Of a DNA stretch of 64,000 nucleotides, positions 59,833 to 64,000 are shown piece by piece. This DNA is from Trichopria drosophilae. Lineage: Eukaryota > Arthropoda > Insecta > Hymenoptera > Diapriidae. The stretch spans positions 92,022,501 through 92,086,500 of the forward strand of contig CM059585.1 in the NCBI GenBank assembly GCA_030407085.1, written 5' to 3'. The position numbers were made by a program, and so were the translations under genes. The notes under the pieces were generated by a model. The model was not told the origin of the DNA. It did no database searches and saw only the letters and a list, made by a program, of their open reading frames with translations. How positions within the stretch are numbered: the stretch's first letter is position 1; each line of letters opens with the position of its first letter.

Positions 59833-61739
59833 GTTAGTGCAGGAGCAGGGACCGTTTCGTAGCCTTTTATAGGTCTCCTTATGCAATAAGGTGTTTCCGA
59901 CGTATTTTGGGCCGCTGAATCCGAATTTCGAGGGTGGATTGCTCTCCGAGTGAGCCGAAATTGTTTATAACAATTTTTTTAAACAATTAAGCAATTTTAA
60001 ATTTTTTGGTCCAAAAAAAAATTTTTTAAATTTTATGGGCCATTCTAAACAAAAAAGGTCTTTAGCAACTTTTGCGTACGATGGCGCATTCTCGAGATAA
60101 AAATTCCCGAAATAAAAAAAAATTCGATTTTTGCAGTATTCAGCACACTGCCACATCGACACATGTAATTTTTTTTTATCTACCTATGCTTAAACTCTTC
60201 TTCTGACCTTATATTTCAAGCAGAAAGTTAGTTTTAATCATTCATTTTAAACCTTTGCTATTTATTGAAGTTTTACTAACGCTGTTTTTTGTCTGTAAAT
60301 ATACGCACATCTAGTATTGTCACGCACGACATGTTTCAAGTCGTCGGATCCACCTCGTTATTTTTTACGTATTTTGGGTCACTGAATCCGAATTTTTAGG
60401 GTGGAAAGCTCTCCGGATGGTCCGTCATTGTTTATAACAATTTGTTTAAACAATTAAATATAATTTTTTTACTTTTCGCTTCCTAAAAAATTTTTTTATA
60501 TTCTTCGGGCAATTCTGACCAAAAAAGGTTCTATATAACTTTTGCGCACGATGGCGCAATTCCGAAATAAAAATTCCCGAAATAAAAAAAAAATGCGATG
60601 TTTGCAGTGATTAACACACTACTACATCGACACATGTAATTTTTTGTTTATCCACCTAGGCTTAAACTCTTCTTCTGACCTTATATTTCAAGCAGAAAGT
60701 TAGTTTTAATCATTTATTTTAAACTGTAATTCCGCGGTCCAAAATACGTAAAAAAATACCTGGATAAATCCAGGAATTTAAAGCGTCCCGTGGGACAATA
60801 CTGGATGTGGGCATGTTTACAAAAAAAGCAGCACTAGTAAAACTCAAATAAATGGCGAAGGTTTAAAATGATTGATTAAAACGATTTTCTGCTTAAAATA
60901 TAAGGTTACAAGAATAATTTGAGCCTAGGTGGCTAACAAAAAAAATTACATGTGTCGATGTGTTGTGTGCTGAACACTGCAAAAATCGCATTTTTTTTTT
61001 ATTTCGGGAATTTTTATCTCGGAAATGCGCAAAAGTTATATAGAACCTTTTTTGGTCAGAATTGCCCGACGAATATAAAACAATTTTTTAGGAAGCGAAA
61101 AGTAAAAAAATTATATTTAATTGTTTAAACAAATTGTTATAAACAATGACGGACCATCCGGAGAGCTTCCCACCCTAAAAATTCGGATTCAGTGACCCAA
61201 AATACGTAAAAAATAACGAGGTGGATCCGGCGATTTGAATCATGTCGTGCGTGCCAATACTAGATGTGCGTATATTTACAGACAAAAAACAGCGTTAGTA
61301 AAACTTCAATAAATAGCAAAGGTTTAAAATGAATGATTAAAACTAACTTTCTGCTTGAAATATAAGGTCAGAAGAAGAGTTTAAGCATAGGTAGATAAAA
61401 AAAAAATTACATGTGTCGATGTGGCAGTGTGCTGAATACTGCAAAAATCGAATTTTTTTTATTTCGGGAATTTTTATCTCGAGAATGCGCCATCGTACGC
61501 AAAAGTTGCTAAAGACCTTTTTTGTTTAGAATGGCCCATAAAATTTAAAAAATTTTTTTTTGACCAAAAAATTTAAAATTGCTTAATTGTTTAAAAAAAT
61601 TGTTATAAACAATTTCGGCCCACTCGGAGAGCAATCCACCCTCGAAATTCGAATTCAGCGGCCCAAAATACGTCGGAAACACCTTATTGCATAAGGGGAC
61701 CTATAAAAGGCTACGAAACGGTCCCTGCTCCTACACTAA
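59833..61739. mobile_element. 1.9-kb near-perfect hairpin with four internal units
   Basis: Arms 59833-60780 and about 60790-61739 are reverse complements over about 0.9 kb (tips TTAGTG(C/T)AGGAGCAGGG, then ACCGTTTCGTAGCC). Each arm has two direct units: an outer one starting TTTCCGACGTATTTTGGGCC (59888) and an inner one starting TTTTTTACGTATTTTGGGTC (60361), so the order is U1, U2, U2', U1' with the latter two inverted. Units share CCCGAAATAAAAA, CGACACATGTAATTTTT and AAACTCTTCTTCTGACCTTA. A small hairpin CCTGGATAAATCCAGG is at the centre (60759-60774). No ORF. Outer units are more alike across the centre than they are to their tandem neighbours. Confidence 0.85.
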
Positions 61740-62247
61740 GTATATCATCGCAGTCTACGATGAATCAATGCATTTCAGATGCACCCGCATATTTAATTCT
61801 GCGATACACAGATTCTGCAATCTCTTTAAACATACCGAAAGATGGCAGCATGGTCACTTCCTTTAACTGTTTACTTAAAAGGCACTAAATTGTGCATAAA
61901 GATAGAAAGAAACTGTTGAATCTTACACGCTTCTCTTAAATTTTTACATTGACATTTCGATCTTATTATTCTCAGAAATTTCAAAGGTGGGAAATATTAA
62001 ATGAAGGTTAATTAATTACATTAAAAGCAAGACGATACTCATATATGTTCGTCACTTATGGGAAGTCAGATTCATTGTTACCGAATAGTAAAGTCTACGG
62101 ATAATTAACAGGTCGAACCCTGTATGGCGATATTTAAGATGTGATAAATTGTACACATATTAAAAGATGGTCAGGAACCTGATTAATTACATTACCCACG
62201 TGTCCAAACTCGTATAGCTATGATTCGAACGTCATGAAAACACGTAA
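61740..62247. other. Unassigned spacer
   Basis: No gene or repeat recognised between the 1.9-kb hairpin and the resumption of the right arm. Confidence 0.45.
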
Positions 62248-63486
62248 ATATCGTGAATAGATAAATGCATAGGGAATAAGCGTGTCATCCTCTCTCTTTC
62301 TAATTACTGCTAGCTTCTTCTATCAGTTCAACACTGAAAAAAAAATGTTCACCGGTTTTCATGGTGCACATATGCATCCCTACTGTACAGAGATTAATCG
62401 CGGCATTTGTTTGGCGCTGGTTTCGTCCTTTTTGATGACGGTACCTGTATATTGCAGGCACAGAACATAGGTAGCTACCAAATAATGTGAAGTAATGAAT
62501 ACAATGTATGCCGGTAACCAAAATACATATATTCTAGGCACTAAACTTTTAATGGCTTCTAGGAATTAATAGTTTCAGGTACAATCACAGAAGATGGTGC
62601 TGCTTGCATGATTATTCTGGGGTAAATTTGTTAAGTCACTGATTTTGACGATGAAAAATGTTCTCCATGTATATTATACATTTTAATACACGCTATTCGG
62701 ATTATGTGAGATTTATTACTATTTAAATGTTATTATTGTAAATTATTTATTTATTAGTGCTACCTTTGTTAACGAAGGGGTGTGTTGGCCTACGGGTGAC
62801 CCACAATGTCATTCCTATAGATAAAATACGGAACTGAGGTCATCTCCTTTCTATTATGGCGGAGGTTGCCTAAAAATTTGGGAAAGAGAAAATGTGTTAC
62901 TTGGTATATCTTTTGATGAAATTGTGCAATGACTTTAAACGCGTCTGAACCTGTATACATCGAAAAATATATAGTGAAAATGATCGGCGGGTAATCGTCG
63001 GTGACGATGACCGTGAAAATGCTATAATGCCGAAGTTAATGAATCTAACAAAGAGTACGAGAGAGCGAGAGAGATGGTAGTAGAACGCAGAAGGAAAAGG
63101 TCATCATTCGAATTTTACGTTCGCTTTCGAAATACGATTCCTAGCCTACGCTGTATTTCCACATAGGCATCGAGAAGCGACTATGATGTAGCAATAACTG
63201 ACCTTTAATGAATTGCTTTTGCAATTTTTTTTTCGACATTCCTCACATGACAACACTAATGTGTAACAGCCAGTACTTTTCAATATTTATGGTCTAATTT
63301 CTTAAGATCACGCATTAGAAAGAGGCCATTTGCAATGACCATCTAAAGGCAGGACATTTTTATAACAATATTAGGGGGTCGGCGCCAGGTCTTTTGAACG
63401 CGTTGAAACTTGTTTAGCGGCTTTTCTACGTTAATTTCAAAATGGTCTTGGGTGAAGGGACTCGATGGTTTTGTCTCTATTGGAGA
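62248..63486. other. Right-arm DNA without a supported gene
   Basis: 62248-62725 mirrors 52083-52565. The 73-codon openings at 62300-62521 (minus) and 52291-52512 (plus) are the same sequence in the two arms; since the duplication is recent, their conservation proves nothing. 62725-63486 is single-copy here and has no motif. Confidence 0.4.
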
Positions 63487-63800
63487 TCATTGAGATACGC
63501 TAATTAATCTGTGAGCAGCTGTAACCCTCTGAACCGTGATGCAGTGAATAATTGTCTCCAACGATATCTTCACCCCATTGGGAATGTGAGGATTGGCCCT
63601 TAAGAATGAATTGATTTTCTCAATCTTTTCGATGGATTCTCGAATAAAGTTTGAAAATTGATCCTCAGTAGCGTCTTCTTCAAGAGTGCTGTAAACCCTC
63701 TTCAAGGCCTCTTCCCATGACGAAAAATCTTCTTGACATCTACCATATTAATGTAGAAATACAATATTTGAAATAGAGGTGCTTACGTGCTGTCAAACAT
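63487..63800 (-). CDS. Possible small two-exon gene, right-arm copy
   Basis: The main exon 63739-63487 is open and of balanced composition, with a charged, helical make-up (SSWEEALKRVYSTLEEDA, later SIEKIEKINSFLRANPHI), ending in TGA at 63489-63487. The frame has a stop just upstream (in the putative intron), so a splice is needed: acceptor GGTAG at 63744-63740, a 47-nt intron and donor AC/GTAAGC at 63787/63786. Exon 1 then joins in frame. The first ATG of the model (63851) is followed by an in-frame TAA at its 11th codon in this arm (GAA in the other arm). The next in-frame ATG (63800) would give about 88 residues. Function unknown; it may be a mobile-element ORF. 47 nt is very short for an intron. 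Confidence 0.35.
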
Positions 63801-64000
63801 AGACACAGGAACGTGACATTACTTTGAAACGATGTCTGGACCTGTACACATTTTCGAAAGTTTCGGGAAAACAAATGTACGGTGAATAAGTGATCGACGG
63901 ATAATCGACGACCATGGAAACGGTATACTGCTAATGTTAATGGATCTAACTCACTGATCTATACTATATGGATAGGGCATACGGTCGAAAAGCTGATACG

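Larger units (their letters stand above)
58190..64000 (-). repeat. Right arm of the large inverted duplication
   Basis: 58190-58525 is the reverse complement of 52907-53272, and 62248-64000 of 51785-52565. The block 58526-62247 is extra in this arm; 62725-63710 is missing from the left arm. The arm continues beyond the window. Confidence 0.85.

Noticed and set aside
62300..62521. Conserved 73-codon ORF present in both duplicate arms
   Set aside because: Identity between arms reflects the recent duplication, not selection. It has a non-ATG start and no motif, and the opposite strand is equally open.

Overview
This is an AT-rich, gene-poor, repeat-dominated piece of an animal nuclear genome, most likely an insect (Hymenoptera is my best guess, from recollection of similar transposases and host-family proteins, not from proof in the window). 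There are no bacterial-style operons, no CRISPR array, no rRNA and no clearly functional tRNA. Nearly all short ORFs are chance openings in AT-rich DNA. I had only the sequence, so repeat boundaries were found by reading and matching by eye and may be off by a few bases where imperfect.

The only two intact, recognisable protein genes are transposases of two complete, related Tc1/mariner-superfamily elements of DD41D type. E1 (about 29760-32287, gene on the minus strand) has 297-bp terminal inverted repeats (TIRs). E2 (about 45543-48873, gene on the plus strand) has about 0.7-kb TIRs, each built from three tandem units of about 269 bp. Both sit between TA dinucleotides, share CAGGGT-type ends, and carry many copies of the 9-mer TCAAGGTCA inside their TIRs.

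The rest is non-autonomous debris. A TIR family (here RepA, copies near 4.5, 9.4, 15.8 and 53.9 kb) and a partner family (RepB, copies near 13.9 and 41.2 kb) each have no coding capacity; both RepB copies carry the same nested TA-flanked MITE. There are TA-flanked MITEs (43019-43330, 53338-53609), a TTAA-flanked piggyBac-like MITE (50187-51109), small palindromic elements, and five larger fold-back structures, the largest a 1.9-kb near-perfect hairpin at 59833-61739. Two Pol III A-box/B-box heads (18.1 and 35.5 kb) look like tRNA-derived SINE or tRNA relics.

The right-hand 12 kb is organised as a large inverted duplication: 51785-53272 is repeated in reverse at 58190-64000 (running off the window), with a 3.7-kb insertion in the right arm and a roughly 1-kb deletion in the left arm. 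The duplicated DNA holds a possible small two-exon gene that carries a different lesion in each arm, and a C-terminal tail of a non-LTR retrotransposon. Between the arms lie a fold-back element, a CpG-rich island that may be an LTR, and other repeats. The 3.7-kb insertion contains a decayed ORF (58615-59430) and the 1.9-kb hairpin.

Two unassigned coding-like islands, 37692-38048 (minus) and 763-939, are the best candidates for host exons outside the repeats.
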